NCBI GenBank assembly: GCA_021372495.1
Contig: JAJFUF010000031.1
Location: forward strand, 62,001 to 126,000
From: Lysobacteraceae bacterium
Lineage (GTDB): Bacteria > Pseudomonadota > Gammaproteobacteria > Xanthomonadales > Rhodanobacteraceae
DNA length: 64,000 nucleotides
Reading direction: 5' to 3'
Part shown: one piece after another, positions 21,801-30,114 of the stretch
How positions within the stretch are numbered: the stretch's first letter is position 1
Layout: every line of letters starts with the position of its first letter
Notes under the pieces: generated by a model
Told to the model about the DNA's origin: nothing
Seen by the model: only the letters and a program-made list of their open reading frames with translations
Database searches by the model: none
Position numbers and translations under genes: made by a program

Positions 21801-22640
21801 GCGGCGCTGTCGAAGATCACCGGCCGCGACCACACCCACCTCGCCGAGGCGCGCGAGGACGAGAAGATCCGCTTCCGCGACATCCAGGCGCAGCCGCGCA
21901 AGATCATCAGCTCGCCGACCTGGTCGGGCATCGAGAGCGAGCACGTCAGCTACAACGCCGGCTACACCAACGTGCACGAGCTGATCCCGTGGCGCACGCT
22001 GAGCGGCCGCCAGCAGTTCTACCAGGACCACGCCTGGATGCGCGATTTCGGCGAGGGCTTCGCGCTGTACCGCCCGCCGATCGACACGCGCACGATCGCG
22101 CCGCTGTCCGGCAAGCGCGGCAACGGCCATCCCGAGATCGTGCTGAACTTCATCACCCCGCACCAGAAGTGGGGCATCCACTCCACCTACACCGACAACC
22201 TGATCATGCTGACGCTGTCGCGCGGCGGCCCTATCGTGTGGCTGTCCGAAACCGACGCCCGGCGCGCCGGCATCGTCGACAACGACTGGATCGAGCTGTT
22301 CAACGTCAACGGCGCGCTGACCGCGCGCGCGGTGGTCAGCCAGCGCGTGCACGAGGGCATGTGCATGATGTACCACGCGCAGGAGAAGATCGTGAACGTG
22401 CCGGGCTCGGAGATCACCGGCATGCGCGGCGGCATCCACAACTCGGTCACGCGCACGGTACTGAAGCCGACCCACATGATCGGCGGCTACGCGCAGTTGT
22501 CCTACGGATTCAACTACTACGGCACCGTCGGATCCAACCGCGACGAATTCGTGATCGTGCGCAAGATGGAGAAGGTGGACTGGATGGACCGCGCGCAGCG
22601 TGCGGCCCGCGAAGCGCAGCTGCACGCCCACCGGGCGTGA
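18882..22640 (+). CDS. narG: Respiratory nitrate reductase alpha subunit
   Basis: Catalytic molybdo-bis-MGD subunit on the cytoplasmic face of the inner membrane, reducing nitrate to nitrite. 1252 aa, full length. The unusual FS0 [4Fe-4S] ligands are visible as His50, Cys54 and Cys58 (HGVNCTGSCSW) and Cys93 (EPRGCSRGASYSW). The CDLPPSSPQTWGEQTD segment (from Cys220) contains the probable molybdenum Asp ligand. There is no twin-arginine signal, as expected for cytoplasmic NarG. An AGGAGG-type site precedes the ATG. First enzyme gene of narGHJI. Confidence 0.98.
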   Translation: MSHFLDRLRYFSRPREAFADGHGEVRAENRQWEDGYRNRWQHDKIVRSTHGVNCTGSCSWKIYVKSGVVTWETQQTDYPRTRAGMPNHEPRGCSRGASYSWYLYSANRLKYPMVRGRLLRRWREARKTMQPVEAWTALMADPAAADYKAARGLGGFVRARWDEALEIIAAANVHTIKTHGPDRVVGFSPIPAMSMVSYASGARYLSLIGGSLLSFYDWYCDLPPSSPQTWGEQTDVPESADWYNSGYIIAWGSNVPQTRTPDAHFFVEARYNGTQVVAITPDYAEVSKLSDLWLHPKQGTDAALAMAMGHVILREFFLDRQAEYFQDYCRRYTDLPLLVTLRRDGARWVPDRYLRASDFADALGSAEHADWKTVGFDADGKPVVPQGAIGFRWPGKDSPDHGKWNLEQKAADGREVTLALSQIDRRDDVLDVAFPYFGGTPHAHFPHNDQDGDVLLRRVPARRVATRGGEVMVATAFDLLCAHYGLDRGLGGACAASYADDVPYTPAWQQAITGVPAEQAVAVARAFAANAEKTRGRSMVIIGAGMNHWFHQDMNYRSIINFLMLCGTIGISGGGWAHYVGQEKLRPQTGWTALAFALDWVRPPRQMNGTSFFYAHSDQWRYEKLDVDELLSPLAERGKYGRSLIDCNVRAERMGWLPSAPQLDRNPLEVARAAERSGMNPKDYVAKALKSGDLHMACEDPDNPANFPRNLFIWRSNLFGSSGKGHEYFLRHFLGTRHGLQGKDLGEDGGHKPEEVAWHAQAPEGKLDLVVTLDFRMSTSCLYSDVVLPTASWYEKNDLNTSDMHPFIHPLSAAVDPVYESRSDWEIFKAIAKRFSEYAPGHLGVERDVVLTPIMHDTAGEIAQPFEVRDWKKGECDLVPGVTAPNIALVERDYPATYARFTALGPLMDKLGNGGKGIGWNTEEEVRGLAELNYTVADGPAKGRPRIDSDIDAAEVILHLAPETNGQVAVKAWAALSKITGRDHTHLAEAREDEKIRFRDIQAQPRKIISSPTWSGIESEHVSYNAGYTNVHELIPWRTLSGRQQFYQDHAWMRDFGEGFALYRPPIDTRTIAPLSGKRGNGHPEIVLNFITPHQKWGIHSTYTDNLIMLTLSRGGPIVWLSETDARRAGIVDNDWIELFNVNGALTARAVVSQRVHEGMCMMYHAQEKIVNVPGSEITGMRGGIHNSVTRTVLKPTHMIGGYAQLSYGFNYYGTVGSNRDEFVIVRKMEKVDWMDRAQRAAREAQLHAHRA

Positions 22641-22653
22641 GGGAGGACGCGAC

Positions 22654-24189
22654 ATGAAGATCCGCGCACAGATCGCGATGGTGCTGAACCTGGACAAGTG
22701 CATCGGCTGCCACACCTGCTCGGTCACCTGCAAGAACGTGTGGACCTCGCGCAAGGGCATGGAGTACGCCTGGTTCAACAACGTCGAGACCAAGCCCGGC
22801 ATCGGCTATCCGAAGGACTGGGAGAACCAGGAGCGCTGGCGCGGCGGCTGGGAGCGCAAGCCCGACGGCCGGCTGGTGCCGAAACAGGGCGGCCGCTTCG
22901 CGGTGCTGGCGAAGATCTTCGCCAACCCGCACCTGCCCGAGATCGACGACTACTACGAGCCGTTCACGTTCGACTACGAGAACCTGCAGACCGCGCCCGA
23001 GCTGCCCACCGCGCCGGTGGCGCGGCCGATCTCGCTGATCAGCGGGCGCACCATGGACAAGGTCGAATGGGGCCCGAACTGGGAGGAAATCCTCGGCGGC
23101 GAATTCGACAAGCGCAGCGCCGACTACAACTTCGAGGCGGTGCAGAAGGACATCTACGGGCAGTTCGAAAACACCTTCATGATGTACCTGCCGAGGCTGT
23201 GCGAGCACTGCCTCAACCCGACCTGCGTGGCGTCCTGCCCGTCCGGCTCGATCTACAAGCGCGAGGAGGACGGCATCGTCCTGATCGACCAGGACAAGTG
23301 CCGCGGCTGGCGCATGTGCGTCTCGGGCTGCCCGTACAAGAAGATCTACTACAACTGGACCACCGGCAAGGCCGAGAAGTGCACGTTCTGCTATCCGCGC
23401 ATCGAGGCGGGCATGCCGACCGTGTGCTCGGAGACCTGCGTCGGCCGCATCCGCTACCTCGGCGTGCTGCTGTACGACGCCGACCGCATTGCCGAGGCGG
23501 CGTCGGCGGAAAACCCGCAGGACCTCTACCAGGCCCAGCTCGACGTGTTCCTCGACCCGAACGATCCCGAGGTGCAGCGCCAGGCGCGCGCCGACGGCGT
23601 GCCGGAAGCGTGGCTGGAGGCGGCGCGCCGCTCGCCCACCTACAAGATGGCGGTGGAGTGGAAGATCGCCTTCCCGCTGCATCCCGAGTACCGCACGCTG
23701 CCGATGGTGTGGTACGTGCCGCCGCTGTCGCCGATCCAGGCGCACGCCAACGCCGGCGCGATCGAAAGCAGCGGCGGCCTGCCCGATGTCGACTCGCTGC
23801 GCATCCCGGTGCGCTACCTCGCCAACCTGCTCACCGCCGGCAACGAGGCGCCGGTAGTCAGCGCGCTTAAGCGCATGCTGGCGATGCGCGCCTGGTTCCG
23901 CGCGCGCCAGCTCGGCGAGACGCAGGACGCGGCGCTGCTGGAACAGGTCGGGCTCGACGCCGCCACCGCCGAGGACATGCACCGCTACCTCGCCATCGCC
24001 AACTACGAGGACCGCTTCGTCATCCCCACCGCGCACCGCGAGGAAGCCGAGAACGCCTACGCCCTGCGCGGCGGCTGCGGCTTCTCCTTCGGCAACGGCT
24101 GCGACGGCGTCGAGGCCAGGTCCAGCCTGTTCGGCGGGCGCATGGGCCGGCGCAAGGTCATCCCGATCCGCATGCTGGACGAGGACTGA
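22654..24189 (+). CDS. narH: Respiratory nitrate reductase beta (iron-sulfur) subunit
   Basis: 511-aa electron-transfer subunit carrying four Fe-S clusters between NarI haems and NarG. Cys groups are CIGCHTCSVTC (residues 16-26), CEHCLNPTCVASCP, CRGWRMCVSGCP and CTFC...CSETC. The Trp in CRGW replaces a Cys, the marker of the [3Fe-4S] centre in NarH. The start MKIRAQIAMVLNLDKC follows GGGAGG, 13 bp after narG. Confidence 0.98.
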   Translation: MKIRAQIAMVLNLDKCIGCHTCSVTCKNVWTSRKGMEYAWFNNVETKPGIGYPKDWENQERWRGGWERKPDGRLVPKQGGRFAVLAKIFANPHLPEIDDYYEPFTFDYENLQTAPELPTAPVARPISLISGRTMDKVEWGPNWEEILGGEFDKRSADYNFEAVQKDIYGQFENTFMMYLPRLCEHCLNPTCVASCPSGSIYKREEDGIVLIDQDKCRGWRMCVSGCPYKKIYYNWTTGKAEKCTFCYPRIEAGMPTVCSETCVGRIRYLGVLLYDADRIAEAASAENPQDLYQAQLDVFLDPNDPEVQRQARADGVPEAWLEAARRSPTYKMAVEWKIAFPLHPEYRTLPMVWYVPPLSPIQAHANAGAIESSGGLPDVDSLRIPVRYLANLLTAGNEAPVVSALKRMLAMRAWFRARQLGETQDAALLEQVGLDAATAEDMHRYLAIANYEDRFVIPTAHREEAENAYALRGGCGFSFGNGCDGVEARSSLFGGRMGRRKVIPIRMLDED

Positions 24190-24190
24190 C

Positions 24191-24835
24191 GTGCGCACCG
24201 ACCACGCCACCCTGCTGCGCGCGCTGTCCGCCCTGCTCGCCTATCCCGACGCCGAACTGCGCGCCGCGCTGCCCGAGATCGCCGACGCCGTGCGCGCCGC
24301 GCGCGCGCTGGACGCCGGCCTGCGCGACGACCTGCTCGCGCTCGCCGACGACATCGCCGGCGCCGACGCGCTGGAGGCCGAGGCGCGTTACGTCGACCTG
24401 TTCGACCGCGGCCGCACCACCTCGCTGAACCTGTTCGAGCACGTGCACGGCGACGGCCGCGAGCGCGGACCGGCGATGCTGGACCTGCGCCAGCGCTACC
24501 TCGACGCCGGCCTGGAGCCGCGCGGCGGCGAACTGCCCGACCACCTGCCGGTGCTGCTCGAATACCTGAGCTGCCGCGAACCCGCCGAAACCCGCGAGAC
24601 GCTGGCCGACTGCGCGCACATCCTGCGCGCGCTCGGCAACACGCTGCTGCGCCGCGACAGCCGCTACGCCGCCGTGCCGGCGGCGCTACTGGCGCTGGCC
24701 GACGCGGCGGGCCTCGATCCGCACGCGCCCACCCCGCCGCCCGAGGATCTCGACCGCAGTTGGGAGGAACGCCCCGCGTTCGCGGCGCCCGAACCGCAGG
24801 CCGCGATCGCGCAGCCAGAGCGGCGCTCGTCATGA
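24191..24835 (+). CDS. narJ: Nitrate reductase assembly chaperone (delta subunit)
   Basis: 214-aa redox-enzyme maturation chaperone needed to load the molybdenum cofactor into NarG before membrane attachment; not part of the final enzyme. The helical core shows LLAYPDAELRAALPEIADAV, EARYVDLFDRGRTTSLNLFEHVHGDGRERGPAMLDL and ELPDHLPVLLEYLS. The C-terminus is Pro/Ala-rich. It starts with GTG one base after the narH stop. Confidence 0.94.
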   Translation: MRTDHATLLRALSALLAYPDAELRAALPEIADAVRAARALDAGLRDDLLALADDIAGADALEAEARYVDLFDRGRTTSLNLFEHVHGDGRERGPAMLDLRQRYLDAGLEPRGGELPDHLPVLLEYLSCREPAETRETLADCAHILRALGNTLLRRDSRYAAVPAALLALADAAGLDPHAPTPPPEDLDRSWEERPAFAAPEPQAAIAQPERRSS

Positions 24836-24878
24836 CGACCCCACCTAATCCCGCCGCGTCCGCGCAGGAGACCCTGGC

Positions 24879-25586
24879 ATGAACGCATCCTACGACCTGC
24901 ACCTGTTCCTGTTCGGCATCTATCCGTACCTGTGCCTGGCGGTGCTGCTGCTCGGCAGCCTGGTGCGCTTCGACCGCGAACCGTACACCTGGAAGAGCGA
25001 TTCCTCGCAGATGCTGCGCGCCGGCCAGCTGCGGATCGGCTCGAACCTGTTCCACTACGGCATCCTGGTGGTGGTGATCGGCCATTTCCTCGGCTTCCTC
25101 GCGCCGCACTGGGCGGTGGACTGGGCGCTGGACCCGGCCCAGCACCAGTTGCTGGCGATGGTCGGCGGCGGCATCGCCGGGCTGGTCGCGATCATCGGCC
25201 TCAGCATCCTCATCTATCGCCGGCTCGGCGATCCGCGCATCCGCCGCAACAGCCGCAAGTGGGATATCTCGATCGTGCTGATGTTGTGGCTGCAACTGCT
25301 GCTCGGCCTGGTCACCGTGCCGCTTTCGGCGCAGCACATGGACGGCGCGATGTTCGAGCTGCTCACCGACTACGTGAAGGGCATCGTCACCTTCAAGAGC
25401 GGCGTCGCCGCGCTGCTGGTCAACGTGCCGTGGGTGTACCGCCTGCACATCCTGCTCGGCTTCACCATCTTCCTGGTGTCGCCGTTCACGCGCATGGTGC
25501 ACATCTGGAGCGGCGCCGGCGTGCTGGCCTATCTGTTCCGTCCATACCAACTGGTCCGCACGCGCAAGCGCGCGGTGCGCGCATGA
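24879..25586 (+). CDS. narI: Respiratory nitrate reductase gamma subunit (cytochrome b)
   Basis: 235-aa membrane anchor with five hydrophobic segments that oxidises quinol and passes electrons to NarH. The four b-haem His ligands are in place: His59 and His69 (NLFHYGILVVVIGHF), His190 and His208 (RLHILLGFTIFLVSPFTRMVHIW). The conserved RFDREPYTWKSDSSQML loop is present. Its stop overlaps the next gene's ATG (ATGA). Confidence 0.97.
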   Translation: MNASYDLHLFLFGIYPYLCLAVLLLGSLVRFDREPYTWKSDSSQMLRAGQLRIGSNLFHYGILVVVIGHFLGFLAPHWAVDWALDPAQHQLLAMVGGGIAGLVAIIGLSILIYRRLGDPRIRRNSRKWDISIVLMLWLQLLLGLVTVPLSAQHMDGAMFELLTDYVKGIVTFKSGVAALLVNVPWVYRLHILLGFTIFLVSPFTRMVHIWSGAGVLAYLFRPYQLVRTRKRAVRA

Positions 25587-26299
25587 GCGTGCGCGTCAAC
25601 GGCGTCGCCGTCGCCGGCGAGGACTGGCCGACCCCGCAACTGGCCGCGGTCCACGAATTGCTGCGCCAGCGTGCGGTCGCGCTCGGCCTGCTCGAAGAGG
25701 GCGCGCCGACCGAGGCGGTCGAGCGCGCCATCGAGCGCACCCTCGCCGAAGAGGTCCGCGTGCCGGAACCGGAGGAAGCCGAGTGCCGGCGCTACTACGA
25801 GCAGAACGCGCAGCGCTACCGCAGCGGCGACCTGGTGCACGCCCGGCACATCCTGTTCCAGATCACGCCGGGCTCGCCGGTGGCCGCGGTGCGCGCGCTG
25901 GCCGAGGCGATGCTGGCCGAGCTGCGCATGAAGCCGGATCTGTTCGCGGAACGTGCGCGCGCCAAGTCCAACTGCCCGTCCGGCGCGCAGGGCGGCGTGC
26001 TCGGCCAGTTGCAGCGCGGCGAGACCGTGCCCGAATTCGAGCGCGCGCTGTTCGAGGACGAAACGGTCGGCGTGCTGCCGAAGCTGGTCAACACGCGCCA
26101 CGGCTTCCACATCGTCGCCGTGGACCGGCGCATCCCCGGCGAGCAGTTGCCGTTCGAGGCCGTGCGCGAGCGCGTCGCCGCCGAACTGCGCCAGCGCAGC
26201 GAAGCGCGCGCGCTCGGCCAGTACGTGCGCGTGCTGGCCGGCCAGGCCGAGGTGGAGGGCGTGGAGCTCGACGCCGCCGCCTCGCCGCTGGTGCAGTGA
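25583..26299 (+). CDS. Parvulin-type peptidyl-prolyl isomerase of the nar operon
   Basis: 238-aa protein. An N-terminal helical region (about 75 aa) is followed by a parvulin/PpiC domain: VHARHILFQI, FAERARAKSNCPSGAQGGVLGQLQRGETVPEFERALF, VNTRHGFHIVAVDRR. There is no signal peptide, so it acts in the cytoplasm, like NifM-type isomerases. A PpiC gene also follows narI in Pseudomonas aeruginosa. It overlaps narI by 4 bp. A role in folding NarGH is likely but inferred. Confidence 0.88.
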   Translation: MSVRVNGVAVAGEDWPTPQLAAVHELLRQRAVALGLLEEGAPTEAVERAIERTLAEEVRVPEPEEAECRRYYEQNAQRYRSGDLVHARHILFQITPGSPVAAVRALAEAMLAELRMKPDLFAERARAKSNCPSGAQGGVLGQLQRGETVPEFERALFEDETVGVLPKLVNTRHGFHIVAVDRRIPGEQLPFEAVRERVAAELRQRSEARALGQYVRVLAGQAEVEGVELDAAASPLVQ

Positions 26300-26326
26300 A
26301 CCGCGCGTGACCACGCATTCGCGCGC

Positions 26327-26357
26327 CTTGATGCCGCGCGCGGCGGCCCCATATACT
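26327..26357 (+). promoter_or_regulatory. Candidate ssrA promoter
   Basis: TTGATG (26327-26332) and TATACT (26352-26357) with a 19-nt spacer, slightly long. They lie upstream of the mature tmRNA 5' end at 26381, leaving a short 5' precursor to be trimmed. Confidence 0.55.
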
Positions 26358-26380
26358 GTCCTGCCGATCCAGCTTTCCCC

Positions 26381-26734
26381 GGGGGTGTCACGGCTTCGAC
26401 GGGGGTAGTGCGATGGCTTGGTGCATGCCGAGGGGGCAGCTTTCCTCGTTAATCCAGCGGCAAAACTTCAGACGCCAACGACGACGTCTACGCTCTGGCC
26501 GCTTAAGGCCTAGCCCCGAACCCACTTGTGCTCGTGCTCGTGGATGTAGGGTCATCATCACGGGATCGCCAGAAGACCGCCGCTCGTCGGCCTTCGGCTA
26601 AAACTGACGGGCTGGTCCATCGGCGCGCTTCGCCCACCGTGCTGCCGACGGACGAGACTCAACGGTGAGCTAAGCATGTAGTACCGGGCGTCAAACGCCT
26701 TCGGACGCGGGTTCAACTCCCGCCACCTCCACCA
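26381..26734 (+). ncRNA. ssrA: Transfer-messenger RNA (tmRNA)
   Basis: 354-nt single-piece tmRNA. The 5' end GGGGGTG pairs with CACCTCC at the 3' end to form the acceptor stem, with CCA encoded (26732-26734). The T arm GGTTCAACTCCC and the 5' CGGCTTCGACGGGGGT region are typical. The tag frame runs from 26474 to the TAA at 26504-26506 and encodes ANDDVYALAA, preceded by AGAC where E. coli has AGTC. The RNA rescues ribosomes stalled on broken mRNA and marks the product for ClpXP/ClpAP; SmpB is encoded in the same window. Confidence 0.97.
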
Positions 26735-26741
26735 TTTACCC

Positions 26742-26773
26742 AAAGCCCAACCTTTTCCGGTTGGGCTTTTTTC
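26742..26773 (+). terminator. ssrA Rho-independent terminator
   Basis: AAGCCCAACC-TTTTCC-GGTTGGGCTT followed by TTTTCT, eight bases after the tmRNA CCA end. A 10-bp perfect stem with a U-tract. Confidence 0.9.
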
Positions 26774-27311
26774 TGTCCGTTCCCCAGTGTTGGCGCGATT
26801 TCCGGCCCCGGCCTCGCGAGCGCCCCCTCCGATCCGCCGCTTCCACCCCACCCGGGGCCTCTCTGTTCTTCGTTTTCTCCGGTCGTCTCGCGAGCGTTCT
26901 TCAGGCCCCGTCCTTTACTGACGCGGGTTTAGAGGCGGCAGGTCGTAGGCGGCTCGGGCAGGGGCGACTGAGCAAGAGGCTCGGGACGCTGAGCGCAGAC
27001 AGCATGGGTCATTACAGCGGCGCCTGGTCTGGATCGGCACGGACAACCGCTCCTTGTTGGGGTTTTTCCTTGCCCGATCGCGCCGGTTCCCGTGTGCCAA
27101 CAGGCCCGAAGCCCGCAAAAGTCGCGATGTTTATCCATACATATCAATGCGTTGAACCGCCATGTCATGCCGAAGGCGCCTTCCCTCGAGAGGATGGAGG
27201 GGACCGCGTGGCGAGATCAGGGCCGCGCGCCGCGCCACCCCGATACGGGCAATGCAGGACGCCGCGCCACCCGCCTGCGACGCCTCGCCCCGTTTTTGGC
27301 ATAGTGCGGTC
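26774..27311. other. Gene-free stretch downstream of ssrA
   Basis: About 540 bp with no convincing gene. Its composition is less GC-rich than the surroundings (for example GTTTATCCATACATATCAATG near 27130). Minus-strand frames of 67 and 79 codons (26915-27168) resemble nothing I recognise. The 3' end of ssrA is a common integration target, so this may be a remnant of a lost element. The AT-rich part near 27120-27150 may carry the promoter of the following cyclase gene. Confidence 0.4.
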
Positions 27312-28673
27312 ATGGAGCCGAAGCCGTACGTCCCTCTGACCAACGTCATGGACCTGCTGCTGGACGCGATCTGCGTGGTCGACGTCGAAGGGCGCTACCG
27401 GTTCGTCAGCGCGGCCTTCGAGCGCATCTTCGGTTATGCGCCCGCGGAGGTGATCGGGCGACCCATGATCGAACTGGTGCATCCGGAGGATCGCGAGCGC
27501 ACCCTGCAGACGGCCGCCGAGATCATGGCCGGGCAGCCCAAGCCGCATTTCGAGAACCGCTACGTGCGCAAGGACGGCAAGATCGTCCATGTCATGTGGT
27601 CGGCGCGCTGGTCGGAAGCCGACCAGGTCAGGATCGCCGTGGCGCACGACATCACCGAGATCAAGCGCGCGCAGTCGATGCAGGCCGCGCTGTTCGCCAT
27701 CTCCGAGGCCGCGAACGCCGACGGCGACCTGCAGGCGCTGTTCCGCCGCATCCACGACATCGTCGACGGGCTGCTGCCCGCCAGGAACCTGTTCGTCGCG
27801 CTCTACGACGAGGACAAGGACGAGCTGAGCTTCCCCTACTACGTCGACGAGCACGATACCGCGCCGGCGCCATGCCGGCTCGACTCCGGCACGCTCAGCG
27901 CCGAGGTGATCCGCAGCGGCCAGGCGCTGCTGCTGACGCCGGACCACGAGCTGCCGCCGGTCGCCGCCGCGCGTTCGCACCAATCGATCGGCAAGGCGTC
28001 GCTGGACTGGCTCGGCGTTCCGCTGCGCTCTTCCAGGGGCGTCATCGGCGCTCTGGTCGTGCAGGCTTACGCCGGCGACGTGCGCTATAGCGAAAAAGAC
28101 AAGGCGCTGCTGCAGTTCGTCTCCACGCAGATCGCATCGGCCATCGTCCGCAAGCAGACGGATACCTGGCTGCAATACATCGCGCTGCACGATCCGCTCA
28201 CCGGCCTGCCCAACCGCGAACTGTTCCACGAGCGCATGAAGGCCGCGCTGGCCGCGACCCGCCGCGACGACCAGCAGTTGGCCCTGCTCTACGTCGATCT
28301 CGACGGCTTCAAGCGGGTCAACGACGGCTACGGCCATCCGGTCGGCGACCTGCTGCTGCAGGCCGTGTCGCAGCGCATTCGGCATTGCGTGCGCGAATCC
28401 GACACCGTCGGCCGCATCGGCGGCGACGAATTCGTCGTGCTGCTGCACGGCATCGCTCGTCCGGACGACGCCGCCGACGTCGCCGAAGCCATCCGCAGCA
28501 GCCTGGGCCAGGCATTCGACCTCGCCGGCCATCGCCTGCAGATCTCCTGCAGCATCGGCATCGCCATCCATCCGCAGCACGGCGACGACAACAGGCAACT
28601 GATCCGGCATGCCGACGAGGCGATGTACGCCGCGAAGAAGGGCGGCGGCGATCGCCTGCTGCTGGCGGACTGA
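27312..28673 (+). CDS. PAS-GAF-GGDEF diguanylate cyclase
   Basis: 453-aa soluble signalling protein expected to make cyclic-di-GMP. The PAS domain (residues about 10-125) includes AICVVDVEGRYRFVSAAFERIFGYAPAEVIGRPM. A GAF domain (about 140-280) follows. The C-terminal GGDEF domain has LTGLPNRELFHERM, the intact active site RIGGDEFVVLLHG and an RESD inhibitory I-site five residues before it. There is no EAL domain and no membrane segment. The ATG at 27312 is the first good start before PAS homology. Confidence 0.9.
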   Translation: MEPKPYVPLTNVMDLLLDAICVVDVEGRYRFVSAAFERIFGYAPAEVIGRPMIELVHPEDRERTLQTAAEIMAGQPKPHFENRYVRKDGKIVHVMWSARWSEADQVRIAVAHDITEIKRAQSMQAALFAISEAANADGDLQALFRRIHDIVDGLLPARNLFVALYDEDKDELSFPYYVDEHDTAPAPCRLDSGTLSAEVIRSGQALLLTPDHELPPVAAARSHQSIGKASLDWLGVPLRSSRGVIGALVVQAYAGDVRYSEKDKALLQFVSTQIASAIVRKQTDTWLQYIALHDPLTGLPNRELFHERMKAALAATRRDDQQLALLYVDLDGFKRVNDGYGHPVGDLLLQAVSQRIRHCVRESDTVGRIGGDEFVVLLHGIARPDDAADVAEAIRSSLGQAFDLAGHRLQISCSIGIAIHPQHGDDNRQLIRHADEAMYAAKKGGGDRLLLAD

Positions 28674-28740
28674 ATCGATCTGCCGCCGTCGGCCTGCGGC
28701 GGCTTCGTCGCGCCGCAGGCTTCGGCGCCGTGCATTTCGC

Positions 28741-29262
28741 TCAGCGCCGCGCCGGGAAGCGTTCCTGGAACGGCTTGCGGAAGGTCGCGTGGCAGGCGAT
28801 GCAGGCATCCTGCATCGCGGCGAATGCCGCGGCCGCGGCCGGGCGGTCCTGCCGCCGAGCGGCTTTCCCGATCGCGCGCGCCGCCTCGCGCGCCTGTCTG
28901 TCGTAGCCCCTGAACCGGCCAGCGTCGCTGCCGACGAACGCGAGGATGCGCATCTTCTCGGCCAGTGGCGGCTGCGGGTGTTCGGCGATGCGCCGCGCGG
29001 CTTCGGCGACGGCCCGCCAGTCTTCGCGCGCGATGCCGTCGGCGATGGCCTGCCTGGCGCCGTCGAGGTCCAGCATGATCCCGCGCAGCGCCGGCGGTTC
29101 GCGCGCATCGGCGCCGTCGGCCACGGCCGGCAGGTTGGCAAGCGCCAGGCATGCGGCAAGGGCGGCGGCGGCACCGGTCCAGTATCGGCCCGGCGCGGGA
29201 ATTCCCGCCACGGAATGCCGTTCTGCGGCGACGCGTCGCCCCGCGCGGTTCTCGCCTTTCAC
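28741..29262 (-). CDS. Cytochrome c'-type monohaem protein
   Basis: 173-aa exported cytochrome. An N-terminal hydrophobic signal region (TGAAAALAACLALANLPAVADG, residues about 29-50) directs it to the periplasm. The body is helical, and the haem site CIACH (residues 154-158) is near the C-terminus, as in cytochrome c'/c556 four-helix bundles. The GTG start overlaps the stop of the LOG-family gene (GTGA), suggesting coupling; a later start is possible. Cytochromes c' often bind NO, which would fit the denitrification genes nearby, but that link is inference. Confidence 0.75.
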   Translation of the reverse strand: MKGENRAGRRVAAERHSVAGIPAPGRYWTGAAAALAACLALANLPAVADGADAREPPALRGIMLDLDGARQAIADGIAREDWRAVAEAARRIAEHPQPPLAEKMRILAFVGSDAGRFRGYDRQAREAARAIGKAARRQDRPAAAAAFAAMQDACIACHATFRKPFQERFPARR

Positions 29263-30113
29263 GGCGGCGGCGCGCCCGCGTAGAAATCCTGCAGCGCGGT
29301 GACCGCCTCGCCCGCGCTTTCGACGATCGCGAACAGCTTGGCGTCGGCCGCGCCGATCACGCCTTCGTCGACGAGAAAATCGAAATCCACCGCACGACGC
29401 CAGAATGCGCCGCCCACCAGCACGATCGGGATGCGCGCCATCTTGCGGGTCTGCACCAGCGTCAGCGCCTCGAACAGTTCGTCGAGCGCGCCGTAGCCGC
29501 CCGGGAAAGCGACCAACGCCTTCGCGCGCTGCAGGAAATGCATCTTGCGCAACGCGAAGTAGTGGAAGCGGAACGCCAGCTCGGGCGTGATGAAGGGTTT
29601 GGGCTGTTGCTCGCGCGGCAAGGTGATGTTGAAGCCGATCGAGCGCGCGCCCATCTCGTACGCACCGCGGTTGGCCGCCTCCATGATGCCCGGCCCGCCG
29701 CCGGTGACGACCACGAAATCGCGCCGGCCCTCGCTCTGGAAACGCCGCGAGACGATGCGCGCGAAGAGCTGCGCCTCGTCGTAGTAGCGCGACTGCGCCA
29801 GGCGCCGCCTGGCGACGTCGAGTTCGTGCGCCAGCTCCGGATCGTCCGGCTGCATTCGCGCCCGCGCCTCGACCGCGGCCAGCCGCGCGCGCGCGTGCTC
29901 TGGCGGAGCCAGCCGCGCGCTGCCGAACACCACGACGGTGGAGCGGATGTTGTGCTGGCGCAGGGCATGTTCGGGCTTGAGCAGCTCGAGCTGCAGGCGC
30001 ACCGCGCGCAGGTCGTCGTCGGCGAGGAATTCCGCGTCCTCCTGCGCCAGGCGATAGGCCGATCCCTGCATGATGTTCCGGCGCAGGGCTTCGTGCTGGC
30101 TGCGGTCGGTCAT
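29259..30113 (-). CDS. LOG-family (TIGR00730-like) Rossmann-fold protein
   Basis: 284-aa protein of the lysine decarboxylase-like LOG family. Motifs are STVVVFGSAR, FVVVTGGGPGIMEAANRGAYEMGARSIGFNI and ALVAFPGGYGALDELFEAL. The usual signature is PGGxGTxxE; here it is PGGYGALDE. Some family members are cytokinin-riboside phosphoribohydrolases or nucleotide hydrolases. An extra N-terminal helical part of about 90 aa precedes the fold. The ATG lies one base after the stop of the MBL-fold gene. Confidence 0.85.
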   Translation of the reverse strand: MTDRSQHEALRRNIMQGSAYRLAQEDAEFLADDDLRAVRLQLELLKPEHALRQHNIRSTVVVFGSARLAPPEHARARLAAVEARARMQPDDPELAHELDVARRRLAQSRYYDEAQLFARIVSRRFQSEGRRDFVVVTGGGPGIMEAANRGAYEMGARSIGFNITLPREQQPKPFITPELAFRFHYFALRKMHFLQRAKALVAFPGGYGALDELFEALTLVQTRKMARIPIVLVGGAFWRRAVDFDFLVDEGVIGAADAKLFAIVESAGEAVTALQDFYAGAPPP

Positions 30114-30114
30114 G

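Noticed and set aside
18207..22802. A 1531-codon open frame on the minus strand opposite narK and narG
   Set aside because: It is the mirror of strongly GC-biased narG codons; narG carries all expected cofactor motifs and the antisense product resembles nothing.
26926..26950. GACGCGGGTT downstream of ssrA, also present in the ssrA 3' end, as a possible att duplication
   Set aside because: Only 10 bp shared, and the sequence diverges straight after; too short to claim an attachment site.
26915..27168. Two short minus-strand frames (67 and 79 codons) downstream of ssrA
   Set aside because: No recognisable domain and no ribosome-binding site; kept only as a comment on the gene-free stretch.
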